Below, piece after piece: positions 32,469 to 44,112 of a DNA stretch of 64,000 bases. The stretch covers positions 623,001-687,000 of the forward strand of contig JAOTON010002068.1 of NCBI GenBank assembly GCA_034440635.1, given 5' to 3'. The position numbers and the translations under genes were made by a program. The notes under the pieces were generated by a model. That model saw only the letters and a program-made list of their open reading frames with translations, was not told the origin of the DNA and ran no database searches. The number at the start of each line of letters is the position of its first letter. Position 1 is the stretch's first letter. The DNA comes from Lepas anatifera (Eukaryota; Arthropoda; Thecostraca; Lepadidae).

Positions 32469-33336
32469 CACGCGCATTGACGGTGGTCTAGGTCACCTTT
32501 GCTTTGACCGGGGTACCCACCCCTCCCCCTAAGACGGGGGTGCCCACCCCCTCCCCTAAGATCTCGAGAACCACGCTAGGTAGCAAAAAACAGTAGACGG
32601 CGTTGGGTAGCCCATTCACTTTCTCCCTCGAAAATATTCGAATCATTTTTTTGTCAGATCACATTTAAGGTCACTAGAGGTCAAAACATGCCGTCATAGG
32701 GATAACATGTAAATGAAGGTTTTCGGTTATTACATCTGAACAAGCAAAGATAGAGCAAAACAATATAAATCATTGAAATCCTCGCAGCAAGCCAAATCGA
32801 ATGATATATAGTGTAACATTGCTAGGTCAAATCAAGGATTTTACCAGACCTGAGGTCAGGTCAAGGTCACATGAAGTTAAATACATATCATAAGGACTGC
32901 AAAGACAACGCGAATCTAATGCAATTACAATAAACGCTCTATCATCATCCTTTACTAAGTTATTCAGTTAAAACCATTTTTCCCATTTATTTCCAATGGA
33001 AAGGTCATGGCTTGTACCTGACTTACGTCATCGATATAAAAATACTAGAACATATTTTAGAGAACTCGGTGGGCCCATTATGTTATATGAGTTTCAATCG
33101 GATAGGTTCACCCTGTTCCGACTTATGCTAACTTTTGGGGTGAGGTCACTTGACCTGTACTGGTGACCTTACCTGAGATGACCTAACCTTAAAATTGTGA
33201 AGAAAAAAATTATAAAAATGACAAGATAAAATTATGATAAGTACGGTGGCCCTACGCGCCACCGTTTCTATGCTATCTCCGAAAAATCCGAGGTGGGGGG
33301 GGGCGGGTATCCGCCCCACTCCCCGTCAGTGCGCGC
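32469..33336. mobile_element. AGGTCA-rich TTAA MITE copy, flanks degraded
   Basis: Terminal repeats CACGCGCATTGACGG (left) and CCGTCAGTGCGCGC (right) are present, but the flanking TTAA is lost at both ends. The core TGACCT/AGGTCA clusters are near 32830-32870 and 33145-33190. It lies only 24 bp after the previous copy. Confidence 0.7.
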
Positions 33337-33397
33337 AGTAATGCTGCTATAGTTTTAGTAGAATATAGTTCTCGTGGAAACTGTAGATACTTGGCAT

Positions 33398-33550
33398 AAC
33401 TTTTCACTAGTCATTTTTACAACTTTTGTCAAAATTGTAAGGTTAAGTCATGTCAGGTCAGGTCACTAGTACAGGTCAAGGGATATCACCTAAAAAAAAA
33501 TTTAAGATAGCATAGATCGGAACAAGGTGAACGTATCCAATTGAAACTGC
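33398..33550. mobile_element. Fragment of AGGTCA MITE
   Basis: It matches the internal part of the family from tcatttttacaacttttgtc through the gtcaggtcaggtcac cluster to ccaattgaaact. Both ends are missing. Confidence 0.6.
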
Positions 33551-34065
33551 TTAAGTTTCTACTAAAACATACAGTTTCATATTTTTTAACAACTAGTAGT
33601 CTACAGTTTTATTAGAAACTGAACATAGTACATATAATTGAATAGCTAATGGTACGCTATGGAATTCAAGAAAGTTGTTACTAAATTGAAATACGTGTTA
33701 CGCACTGTACTCTGTATTCCGAAAAAATCTAGTTTGAGTTCAGACCATGCAGCCAGAACCTCTATTTGGTCACGGTCATGCACCTTGAACAACGCAAACG
33801 TGTCACCCGCCCCGCCCCAGTAGCCGAGTTGTACAGCTTCTGCACATGCTTTGTCTCCTCCCATTTGTTGTCTCTTACAATCAGGCATCGGGAGGATGGG
33901 ATTGCAGGATTACAAAATCCTGGAATTTTCATAAAACTTGAGGATTGGATTTTAGTTCTAATCCTTGTTACGAGAAGGATGTCGAATGTATGCAAATCCT
34001 TTCAACGCAGGTTTCGAACACAGATTAAAATCCTGTTCTGAGGACTTCATTTTTACGCATAAGGA
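33551..34065. other. Nothing recognised
   Basis: AT-rich sequence between two MITE copies. Overlapping short frames on both strands at 33646-34041 show no domain. Confidence 0.4.
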
Positions 34066-34069
34066 TTAA

Positions 34070-34897
34070 CACGCGCATTGACGGGGGTCTGAGCCACCTT
34101 CGCTTTGACGGGGGTGGCGGGTACCCGCTCCCCCCCCAAGATCCCGAGAACCACGCTAGGTAGCGAAACACGGTAAACGGCGTTGGGAAGCCCATCTACT
34201 TCTCCATCGAAGATAATTGAACCATTTTTCAGGTTACATTGAAGGTCACTAGAGGCCAAAACATGCCATCATAGGAATAACATGTAAATGAAGGTTTTCG
34301 GTCATTGCATCTGAACAAGTAAAGATAGAGCAAAACAACTTAAACCGTAGGAATCTTCGCAGCAAGCCAAAGAGAATGATATATAATATGACCTTGCTTG
34401 GTCAAATCAAGGATTTGACCTGACCTGAGGTCAGGTCAGGGTCAAATTAGATAAAATGTATATCACTAGAACCGCAAAGACAAGACAAATCTAATGCAAA
34501 ACAAACGCTCTATCACCACTCGTTACTAAGATATTAAATTAAAACCATTTCCCCATGTATTTCCAGTGGAGAGGTCATGCCTCGTACCTGACCTTAGGTC
34601 ATCGATATCAAAAATACTGGAACATAGTTTAGAGAGCTCGGTGTGCCATTGTTTGATATGAGTTTCAATCGGATAAGTTCACCCTGTTTCGACTTATGTT
34701 ATCTTAAACTGTTTTTGAGGTCAGGTCACTTGACCTGTACTGGTGACCTGACCTAAGATGACCTGACCTTTAAATTTTGACAAAAGTTGTAAAAATTATG
34801 AGAAAAAGGTATACCAAGTACGGCGGCGCTACACGCCGCCGTTTTTATTCTATTTCCAAAAAACCGAGGGGGCGGGTAGCCCCCGTCAGTGCGCGTG
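34070..34897. mobile_element. AGGTCA-rich TTAA MITE copy (complete)
   Basis: 828 bp between TTAA at 34066-34069 and 34898-34901. Terminal repeat CACGCGCATTGACGGGGG against CCCCGTCAGTGCGCGTG. AGGTCA clusters are at about 34405-34445 and 34710-34770. It runs in the opposite orientation to copy 3, judged by the order of the internal clusters. Confidence 0.85.
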
Positions 34898-35011
34898 TTA
34901 ATCATTACACAGGTTGAACTGTTGTATTCTGCCATGTTTGAATAAACGTAGCCAGATAAATTCAAAGTATATCGAAAGCCAACGAACAAGGAATGCTATG
35001 TACATTATTAC

Positions 35012-35688
35012 TCAGGTCACAGTGATAGGGTGAAGCGAGGAGTGGTATTAGGATTTTTTCTTAGGGCCTTCCGTATTTGTAGTGATGAATACCTGCAAGA
35101 AGAGATAGAACATATTATGACCTCGTTCACGAAGCTAAAATATCCGAGAGGATTTCTGATTAATATGAAAAAGAAAGCTCTAGATATAAGAAAACGATCC
35201 GCGAAATCCAACAAAAAGGAACAGATACGATGTGTTACGATACCTTACTCCAAACCAGCTGAAATTATTGCAAACAAACTTGAAGAAACGGGTTGCAAAG
35301 TAGCATTTTGTTCCGGTAAAAAACTTAGTAGCATCTTAGCGAAAAAGAAAGATCAGATGACTCAGATCCAAAAAGTGTAGTGTACCAGGTGCCGTGCGGG
35401 TCGTGTACGAAGTCGTACATAGGTGAAACAGGACGGGGTCTAAAAACAAGATTAAAAGAACATAGAAGAGACCTTCGAAACAACTCAGAATTCAGTGCAT
35501 TTGTCATACATTCCATGAAAACAAATCATCTACCAAACTGGGATAGAGCTAAAATTATAGCAGTTTGTAAAAACAAAGATAATAGGAAAGCTACAGAAGC
35601 AGCACATATAGCTAAAAATGATACTTTTAATCTTAGGCCAGGCTTCATGAAATGGGCAAAATCTGCGGCTGTATTAGGAGTTGGTTAA
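35012..35688 (+). pseudogene. Penelope-like element: RT C-terminus and GIY-YIG endonuclease
   Basis: The first frame (to 35380) matches the end of a Penelope-type reverse transcriptase: GVVLGFFLRAFRICS, EEIEHI, YPRGFL. The next frame (35380-35688) starts VYQVPCGSCTKSYIGETGRG and continues LKTRLKEHRRDL. This is a GIY-YIG endonuclease of the Penelope type with its Cys pair and conserved Arg. A frameshift near 35350-35382 separates the two. The catalytic part of the RT is missing, so the copy is 5'-truncated. Such elements copy themselves by RT primed at a nick. The stop after LGVG is at 35686-35688. Confidence 0.85.
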
Positions 35689-35958
35689 GTAAAGAGAGAG
35701 AAAAAAGTTTTATATAATAATAACAAAAACAATAATGATGATAAAATAAAAATAGAACATTATTTAAAACAAGTGATAAGGCTAGATTGTCTCATATCGA
35801 AGCTTGCTTGTATACATTTTAGAATAATTCAAGAAGCATTATTGGAATATCCTCAAAAACGGTGCCTTTATATTTCTATCGCACGATAATTTTGCACAAA
35901 AATCCAAACGATGAAACTGCTGAATGTCTTGATGACGGGTTCCTTATCCCTCCTACCA

Positions 35959-36001
35959 TAGATGCTGAAGAAGACAATTTTTGTCGAAACGCGTTCATCT
36001 G
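35959..36001 (+). ncRNA. Candidate type I hammerhead ribozyme of the Penelope-like element
   Basis: In order: stem I strand UAGAUG; core CUGAAGA (fits CUGANGA); one extra A; stem II arms GACAA and UUGUC with a UUU loop; core GAA; very short self-complementary stem III ACGCGU; U at the cleavage position; then CAUCUG, which pairs with the first stem I strand (five Watson-Crick pairs plus one U-G). It lies about 270 bp past the endonuclease stop. Penelope-like elements are known to carry hammerheads with minimal stem III that are thought to act as dimers. Self-cleavage is inferred, not shown. Confidence 0.7.
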
Positions 36002-36029
36002 CCTGCTGTGTTGGTTTAAGTGTAAATAG

Positions 36030-37400
36030 ATTGTAAATCGCACATGCAACTAATATTGACGTGTGTATGCTGGTCACGGCCTGCTGATATTGGACGTGAC
36101 TCACAATGGCAGCTAAGCCATCTTGAAGAAACGTATGCTGGCACAACACTGGCGAGCCGACCCAAAGTGAAACTGAACTGCAGATGTAAGCCGCGGGGAG
36201 CAATCATTACATACGTCCCCTACTACAGAACGACATTTGCAGTGGAAGCCCAGAATGGCGGAGGCTGGTCTCAGCAGTGCACACGCGGAGGCAAAATAAA
36301 CAGCGGCGCACATACAACCACATGACTCGGGGTCAAATTCCACGGTGTCCTGGCCTACACTGAGAGAAAAATTGAGTCCTTCTGGCTAAACTGAGTCGGT
36401 GCTGAAAGCGAGTCTGGATTCTGGTGTCAAACTTGGTTGGAATCAGGCAGAATCAGGCTCATTGTATTCCCTTCGCAGACTCAATGTAATCTCTTGGACT
36501 GGATTGAGTCTAGCACGTAGTGTTTTCTGAAGCTCATAGAATGATCACTGTAAGCTCGGGAATCAAATGTCTGATGCCTGGTTTCAAATGAGCCTTCGCT
36601 CGGTATAGAAAAACTCCACGGCATCAATGTACTCCATCAGCAAAACCGTCATGGAATCATTATATTCCAGCTGTCCACGAGACATGGTTTAGAAAAACAT
36701 GCCCCTCCACTCAACACGACAACTGAACTCGATGCAAGCCTCAAACGAAACCGCCTCTTTTGAGTCTGCATTTGGCATAAAATTAGTCTAGTAGCAAAAC
36801 TGATGCTTGTATAATTGTAATCTCTGTGGCATACTTTGAGTCGTGCCTACAGTTTCATTGGATTCACTAGATGTTCCTCATTAGTATTCGTGCTTTTTTC
36901 TTAAATTGAAACTTTCTGTAAAGATGTTGCTTATCGTGCTGTTGTGGCCTTGCTATTACATTGACTTTGTCTGATGATAATGAGGGTAATCCAATTTGTT
37001 TGCCGCAGTCTACTCCAGCCTCGAGAAAAGATAACATAATCTTAACTTTGTATTAGGACACAAACATTAAACAACAATCACGTTCACCATTTTTCGGACA
37101 CACATGAAATGCCTTTAATGAACAGTCCTCTCCCATACCACCCAGGAGCGGTCCAGGCTTACACTTCAAGCACATGCTACTGTCGTCAGAGATAGCTGCC
37201 CTCGTTTACTTTGGATATATAGATATGATTGTAGACATGTTTGCTTCAAAGTATCACGTCATGGCTGAAAAATATCATTCTGTGCACGATATTGTACAAA
37301 ATGAGCCTTACCTCTGTCCAGCAATGGACGTGCGTTCAGAGGCTCCTGTGAAAATCCTTCCAATCTTTTTAAGCGCCCCTAATATGTGCTCAAAGTGAGC
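36030..37400. other. No gene recognised
   Basis: Irregular GAGTC-type words recur near 36370-36520, like those near 28.3-28.8 kb. Open frames near 35868-36343 lie on both strands over the same bases and have no domain. Confidence 0.4.
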
Positions 37401-37404
37401 TTAA

Positions 37405-38247
37405 CACGCGCATTGACGGGGGGGCGGGTACCCGCCACCCCTCGGGTTTTTCGGAGATAGTAGAAAAACGGCGGCGCGTAGCGCCGCCGTACTTGGTATA
37501 CCTTTTCCCTCATCATTTTTACAACTTCTGTGAAAATTTTAAGGTTAGGCCATCTCAGGTCAGGTCACCAGTATAGGTCAAGTGACCCGACCTCAAAAAA
37601 GTTTAAGATAGCATAAGTCGGAGCAGGGTGAACTTATCCGATTAAAACTCATATCACATAATGGCCCCACCGAGTTCTCTAACATATGTTCTGGTATTTT
37701 TGATATCGATGACCTAAGGTCAGGTACGAGGCATGACCTCTCCATTGGAAATACATGGGAAAAATTGTTTTTACGGAATAACTCAGTAACGGATGGTGAT
37801 AGAGCATTTATTTTAGCTGCATTAGACTCGCCTGGGCTTTGCGGTTCTAATGATATGCATTTTGTATAATTTGACCCTGACCTGACCTCAGGTCAGGTCA
37901 AATCCTTGATTTGACCTAGCAAGGTCAAATTATATATCATTCGATTCGGGTTCCTAAGAGGATTCATATAGTTCAAGTCGTTTTGCTCTATCTTTACTTG
38001 TTCAGATGTAATGCCCGAAAAACTGAATTTTACATGTTATCCCTATGACGGGCATGTTTTGACCTCTCGTGACCTTAAATGTGACCTGACAAAAAATGGT
38101 TCAAATGTTTTCGATGGAGAAGTGGATGGGCAGCCCAACACCGTTTACCGTTTTTCGCTACCTACCGTGGTTCTCGAGATCTTAGGGGGGCGGGTACCCG
38201 CCCCCCCGTCAATGCGAAGGTGGCTCAGACCCCCGTCAATGCGCGTG
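37405..38247. mobile_element. AGGTCA-rich TTAA MITE copy (complete, best preserved)
   Basis: 843 bp between TTAA at 37401-37404 and 38248-38251. Terminal repeat CACGCGCATTGACGGGGG at both ends. Subterminal palindromes: GGGCGGGTACCCGCC near each end, and ACGGCGGCGC / GCGCCGCCGT around GTA at 37468-37490. The body has two conserved clusters. One (37556-37600) has overlapping AGGTCAGGTCA, then a direct repeat at 7-bp spacing, then an inverted pair. The other (37878-37900) is a 23-bp palindrome of TGACC and GGTCA words around a central C, followed by TGACCTAGCAAGGTCA. There is no coding sequence. Confidence 0.88.
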
Positions 38248-38251
38248 TTAA

Positions 38252-40627
38252 AACGATCTTTAGAACACGTGGGTGACTGTATCCAACAGTAACAGATGCT
38301 TCTCACTACTTCATCAACTTTGCATAGCAAGGGCTGTTCTGCGCGGCCAAACTTGGGGCTTCAGTTCATGTTGCCGTCATCTAGCTGACACACATGAACT
38401 CCTGGTTTTGGCCACCAGTACAATGAATGCCTGAACCTTCGCAGCCCCAGTATGCTTCTTCACCCTCGCTAGCTCTCAGCGAAGTCTGTCGGTCATCAGA
38501 CTCAGCTTAAGCTTCTCCTCTTGATCCGTTATCACTGCTAGGTCTGTCGATGTGGCTTCTCCCGTAAACCATGCAAATGCAGCGTGGCTTCTTCAGGCCC
38601 CTCAGCGTAAAACCTGAGTTGGATCGATGTAGAAGGACGTGTCAACGTAAAGTGAAAAGGGTCAGCTATTCCCCTCAAATTTTCCTCGGATCACGACGCC
38701 AAAGCTTTGTGGCCAGCTCTGCGTGCAATGGCAGGAGCACTGAAGATGGCGCGAGACGGCGAGTAAGTTTTTTTCAATCGCAGGTCGAGCACGCGCACGC
38801 AATCTCCGGATATGCTTTGACGTGGGATCAAAATACACTGGGGGTTTCGAATGATTCTGCAGCTAGGGCTCCCATATTCCTGGTTATTTCTGGTGACAGA
38901 TTATATTGATTCCAGGTATAAAATGAAACTTTGATGAGGATATTAATAGCTCTTTCAATTTCGTGGCTAGAATAGGTCGAGCTCCTATGGTAAAAAGATC
39001 CCACTTGTAATACCATATTGGTATCATATTAAGCTTCTTCCCACCATGTTTAGAAGCCGAGAATCATTTTAAGCTGTCAAGGCCTACAAAAACACTTCCT
39101 GTGCTGGAATTATGCTGGGAAGAGGATCTAATGAGAGCAAGCATGCTCAAATTTCCTTTAATAAGGTTTCATGGCATCATTTTATGCTCGAGCAGACCGT
39201 GATTCCGGATTAGATAGAGCACATAGGAATAAAAATTTCTCTCAGTGTAGGGTGATCAATGCGACGGTCAGATATATCGTGCTTCCATATGACGCCCAAT
39301 ACACCAATGGTGGGGTGGGGGGTGGGGGGGGTCGAGACTCGTACCTGTCGCTGATGTGGCAACATATCATCACTGATGTGACGACGACATCAGCATTCCG
39401 CAATTTGAGGATAACAGCAGAGGTCTCATGATCAGCGGGAGGAGTGGGAGGATCATCGCAACAGGTGAGCGGTAGGAGCTGATGCGAGACACACAGTCAG
39501 TCAAGGGCGACTGACTCACGGCGCAGTCCGAGAAGAGCGTGCTGACGGCGGAGAATGCGCCAGCGTTGAGAGCCGGTGTACCCCGATATAGCCAACAGCG
39601 AGCGGCAAGCCATAACGGTAACAAGGAAAGCAAACACAGGTGTAATCAGGCAATACATTGACCACGCCCAGTGGTGAATCCGTGAGGTGATTGGAGGATG
39701 TGACGGCAGGAACGCCCTGAGCACTGATTGGCGGCAGGTTGGACAGTAGTTGCACTGATAGCAATCAAAGAAAATCACCAGAGACTCACAGCTATTAGCC
39801 TTGCACTAGATAGTGAGCACGTGGAATGTTAGCAACGGGACTAATCCAGGGCATGCAGAGGCGATTGATACTATCCGAGTGTTGTTGAAACAGAGCTGCA
39901 ATATACACGGTAGCGGCGGAAGTAGAATATATCGGTACAGAAATGGCGATAGGGTGTTTGGGCAAGAAGGCAGATTTCTGTCGTCACAAAGTCACGTGAG
40001 GGCCATAATGCCTTGTAACTTTATGCACGCATAGAGATGTACCGTAAAAAAGAGTGCAAGTCTCCAATAGCGTCCACCAGAATGTTGGTCCATCAGTATA
40101 TCGCTACATTGTTCTCTTCCATTGACTAGTATCGTCAGCAGCGTTTTCAGTATCCACGTCACTCGTGGGACTGTTGGGTTCAAATTGGGGGCAAAGTCAG
40201 TCACAAAGTCAATAAGTGGTTCATATGTGTCCATTGCAGAACCTTCTGGCTCATGCCGAGATCTAGATTTTAGATTGAACCCATGGGTCTCGGTCTTTAG
40301 AGGTCAGAAAAAAGTAATTTGGTTCCCCAACGCAGACCAGTTGATGCCCCCAGATGAGAGATATGTTCCCCAGAGGCAATTATAGCTTGTAGAGCAGAAG
40401 CCTGAGCACATGGCCATTATTCGTCACATTCCGGTAATAAAAGCATAGTATTTATTAGGGGATATTATTCAAAATTAGTTCCGATGGTCTTCAGGCCATA
40501 GAAAATATTTTTAAAGAGTAAAATAATTCCAAATTGTATAATAATTTTAAATTCTTGGGAGTTAAATTTGTTTTCTTGATACATATTCCTGAGTAACCTA
40601 GGACACTGATTCCAACAAAAAAGAGAT
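38252..40627. other. No gene recognised
   Basis: It includes a G-rich tract (39309-39331, GGTGGGGTGGGGGGTGGGG type). Overlapping frames on both strands at 39370-39778 and 40122-40385 show no known domain. Some may be remnants of old repeats. Confidence 0.4.
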
Positions 40628-42340
40628 TTAAAATATGTTGGCAATTTCAAAAGTTACGGGCTCAGAAGCATTTCCGTCAAGCACAATCCGCTGCCGACGG
40701 TCAGTGAGGTAGGATTCTATCCAGGAGTGGGCGCGACCGGGTATGTTGAATATCTTTAGTTTATGTAGTAGAAGTGAATGATTGACACCAGTAAATGCGG
40801 AGGAATAGTCTATATACACTGCATCTGTTTGCACACCCTCCTGAATAGAGTTCCAGCAATATTCTAGGAAGACAGCCAAATTCGAGGTGCAAGAACGATT
40901 TGGGAGAAAACAATGTTGACTAACTGGAAGATTTGAAAGGCTGTGTGGCAAAAGGGAATCGCATACTACCTTTTCTAGAATTTTGGAGCACAGTGGAAGG
41001 AGAGAAATTCCTCGGTAGTTTGCAGGGTTCCTTTTGTCTCCTTTTTATGTATTGGTATTACATTTGCATCTTTCCATGACTTTGGGAAAACACGTTGAGG
41101 GAGGGATAGCTTGCAGATAATTTCAAGAGGAATTGCCAGCGCAGTGGAGCACTCATGCAGTATTCGTGCGCTGAGTCCGTCAGGCCTACATGCTTTATGT
41201 TTTCCTAAACCAGTGAGCAGCGCCAGGACCTTGCCTGTTGGGACGAAAAAGTTTTCAAGGATGGGTGAGTTTGTGGCTTGGATATCTGGCAGTCTGTCAA
41301 CTAGGGGTTAAAAAAATTCGAAGCGAATGTCCTATTAAAAATGTTAGCACCTTCGATTGGGTTAGAGAGAGTTACACCGTTGTTCACAAGAACTGCTGGA
41401 CGCTGACGTGATGATTTGATTGCGCTTATGAAGGACCAGAGGCACTTAGGATTATCACAAAAATCATTGGCAAGTTTATTTAAGTAAGTACGGTATTTTT
41501 CAACTGAGATAGATTTGAAAATATTTCTCGCTCGACGAAAGCATGGCTCGTGATGTGCGGTAGGCTCGCGTTTTTTAAACGATGTGCCGCCTCCTTTTCC
41601 CACGCACGCTGAACGAATGCGTCACGCATGGGCACGCTGAACGTCACTGTCGAACCATGAGGGAAAACGCCGGGAGCGTGTAACATTTGGTATAAAGTTG
41701 GATACAGCAGTATTCACAAATCCGTAAAACATTTCCGTAGCATCGTTTACATCCATATCGTTCATGATGGCCCATGGTAAGCAACGAAGCGCGGCACGTA
41801 GGCCGTCAAAGTCTGCTCTACGATAGTTGAAGCCGCTGGTTCTAGTAATTTTAGGAGGTGAGAGACACAGCAAAAAACGCGATACAGTTCGGCGATGATC
41901 TGATTCAAACGGGCCGGCGTTAACACTTGTCTCAATGTCCCCGCTGCAGCACAAAACAAGATCCAAAACAGCGTCCCCGTGTTGGAAGGAGTACCGACTG
42001 TGTTAAATCGTTTAAATAGAAACCATCCAAAAACTGCTCTGCTCGGTTAGGCCTTCCACGCAAGTCCGCTACGCCGAGGCTTGGCCATTCAATTTCAGAA
42101 AGATTGAAGTCACCTACTATAACCAGAGGCTTACCAGTTTCTCGAAGACTACGGATACAGTCAAAGAAAGGACCGATGTCTCCGTCTTTGTCCGGTGCCC
42201 GGTAGCAGATGACAACGAAGACGTTAGGGTTGACGCCTACTTCGATCACCATCACCTCAGTGTCGGGCTCAAGATCTTGGCGTCTTGCTGGTCTAAGGCA
42301 GGACTTAACAGCGCAGGCGACACCCCGTATATTATACTCG
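40628..42340 (-). pseudogene. CR1/L2-like LINE remnant (endonuclease and partial RT)
   Basis: Read on the minus strand from right to left. The endonuclease has VVICYRAPDKDG and VIVGDFNLSEIEWPS (42.0-42.2 kb), then LDLVLCCSGD-type and PFESDH segments near 41.9 kb. The linker region CLWSFISAIKS lies near 41.4 kb. The RT start (KACRPDGLSARIL, NYRGISLLPLCSKILEK) is at 41.0-41.25 kb, and VYIDYSSAF plus SWIESYLTDRRQRI at 40.65-40.85 kb. Several frameshifts are present. It stops before the catalytic YADD motif, so the 3' part is missing as well as the 5' end. That is unusual for a simple LINE insertion. Confidence 0.8.
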
Positions 42341-43685
42341 TATATTATACTCTGTTTTTGGTCTTTGCCTGTTCCTAAATCTCGCACTCGTTCCTCTTCA
42401 GTCTTGCCATCAGAGAGTCTTGTGGGTGCGGGATCTGGAAAGGAAATATCTGGAATAAGGGCAGAGAAAAGGTGTGGGAATAGTGGTGTAGTGGTGGGCC
42501 AATTGGACCACAGGAAAAAACCACGTGTAAAAAGTGGCGGAAATCGCTTAGATGGGGCCAGACCAGGGGATACCAAAGGGATCCCATTTTGTGGTGGAAT
42601 TTAAAATCACTCATCGGTGTCAATAAGGCTCTAAACACTCTGAGATCTAAAACACCAGCGCGGTGACACCATGTCAGCTCATGAGCCATCAGCCCAACTC
42701 AGGGAGTCCTAGATCAGGTCAGGGGTTTTGGAAAGAATTACAATCAAAACAGCTCTGAGGCCCCAGACAGGCCAGTTTAAGGAGCCCAAAACAAGCTCAG
42801 GGTGCCCCGATCTGCTCATAGTGTCTTAGGCCAGTCAAGAGGGCCCTAGATCAGGTAAGGTGCCCCAAGACAAACCCAGGGAGCCGCCAGACCGCCTAGA
42901 GAGGTCTCTCAGATATGCTATCGAGTCCATTTATTTCATGTTTCATATAACAGTTAAAACTGTGATCATCCAGGGGGGCCACCGCAGAGAAGTGGTGGGG
43001 GAGGGGATCCAATGCCGCACAGTTCCTACGTCTATGTTGGGTCATCTCCCCGTTTTTGTTGAACATTTACCATGCATAAACGTGCGGGTCCCTCGCAGCT
43101 AATTTGGACATCATGATATATTCATAGCCCTACTAGCATTCCTGGCGACGCCTGTGGTTAAAAATGTGGCAGAGGTAGATAAACAAAACAGTTTGCTTAA
43201 TACAATGACAATTTGTTTCTAAAAGAAACAATTTTCTTTCAGAATGGATGTCAAATTTGACGTGTGCGCGATAAGGAACACTCAATTTGTGCGTAATCAG
43301 GCCCATGCTCTGAAGACGCACAATCCATTTTGTTTTCAGTATTTGTGCTCAATCCAGCTGTGCATAATCAAAACAACCCTAAAACATCGAAATACTGATC
43401 CTTTTTGTACGTTTTGCCGCTGTAAGTGAAAATCTCTGAACAATATGAATGCCTATTAAACGATAAAACTCGAGACATTGTAATTAACAAGACGCCATTT
43501 TTCCCGACTTTCAGAAAAAACATCCTTCCATCAAACACTCGAATAAAACCACCGCCGCCCACTTAAACGTCTTAACACGTTGGCGATGCAGCAAAGAAAG
43601 ACCATCGAGTGTGGTAAACATGGTCAGCTGACTGGATTTGGATTATGCTGCCGTCTAAGGGCATTTTTCTTGCGATCGTGCGTCA
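42341..43685. other. No gene recognised
   Basis: Frames on both strands at 42375-42689 and 42860-43102 have no domain. Words such as ccagacc, caggtcagg and gggagcc recur loosely near 42700-42900. Confidence 0.4.
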
Positions 43686-44112
43686 TTAGGCACTGTGCGT
43701 AATATGGACACTTTCCCCTATAGGTTCGCCGTACAGCAGGCAACGGTGAGTGGCCAGCGTGTGGCCAGTCCGCAATCGAAGCAAACCCACTTCCTCGCGG
43801 CGATTAGTACGCAACGAAGATGGCCACTCGCTGATCTCAAGTTTGATTACCATCAACTTCTTATTGATCAGATGATTCCATCGCTGTTGCCATGCACTGC
43901 GAAGGTGAGCAGATATACACTGGAACAAATGTCTAGGAGGGATTCTTTGCGCACGCCTGCAGGGCCTTCGGGAAGCACGTCGGGCTGCTGCGGCCGCCGC
44001 TTCGTTCAATCGTTTTCCGACGTGACTTGGTACCCGGCTGTGTTACACCTTTACCCTGCCTGGGAGACGGGCCAGTTTTTAAATCATCTGTTGGGTTAAA
44101 ACCGCTCACAAA

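Noticed and set aside
41111..41311. Plus-strand 66-codon frame, and similar ones at 42209-42604
   Set aside because: Shadows of the minus-strand LINE remnant.
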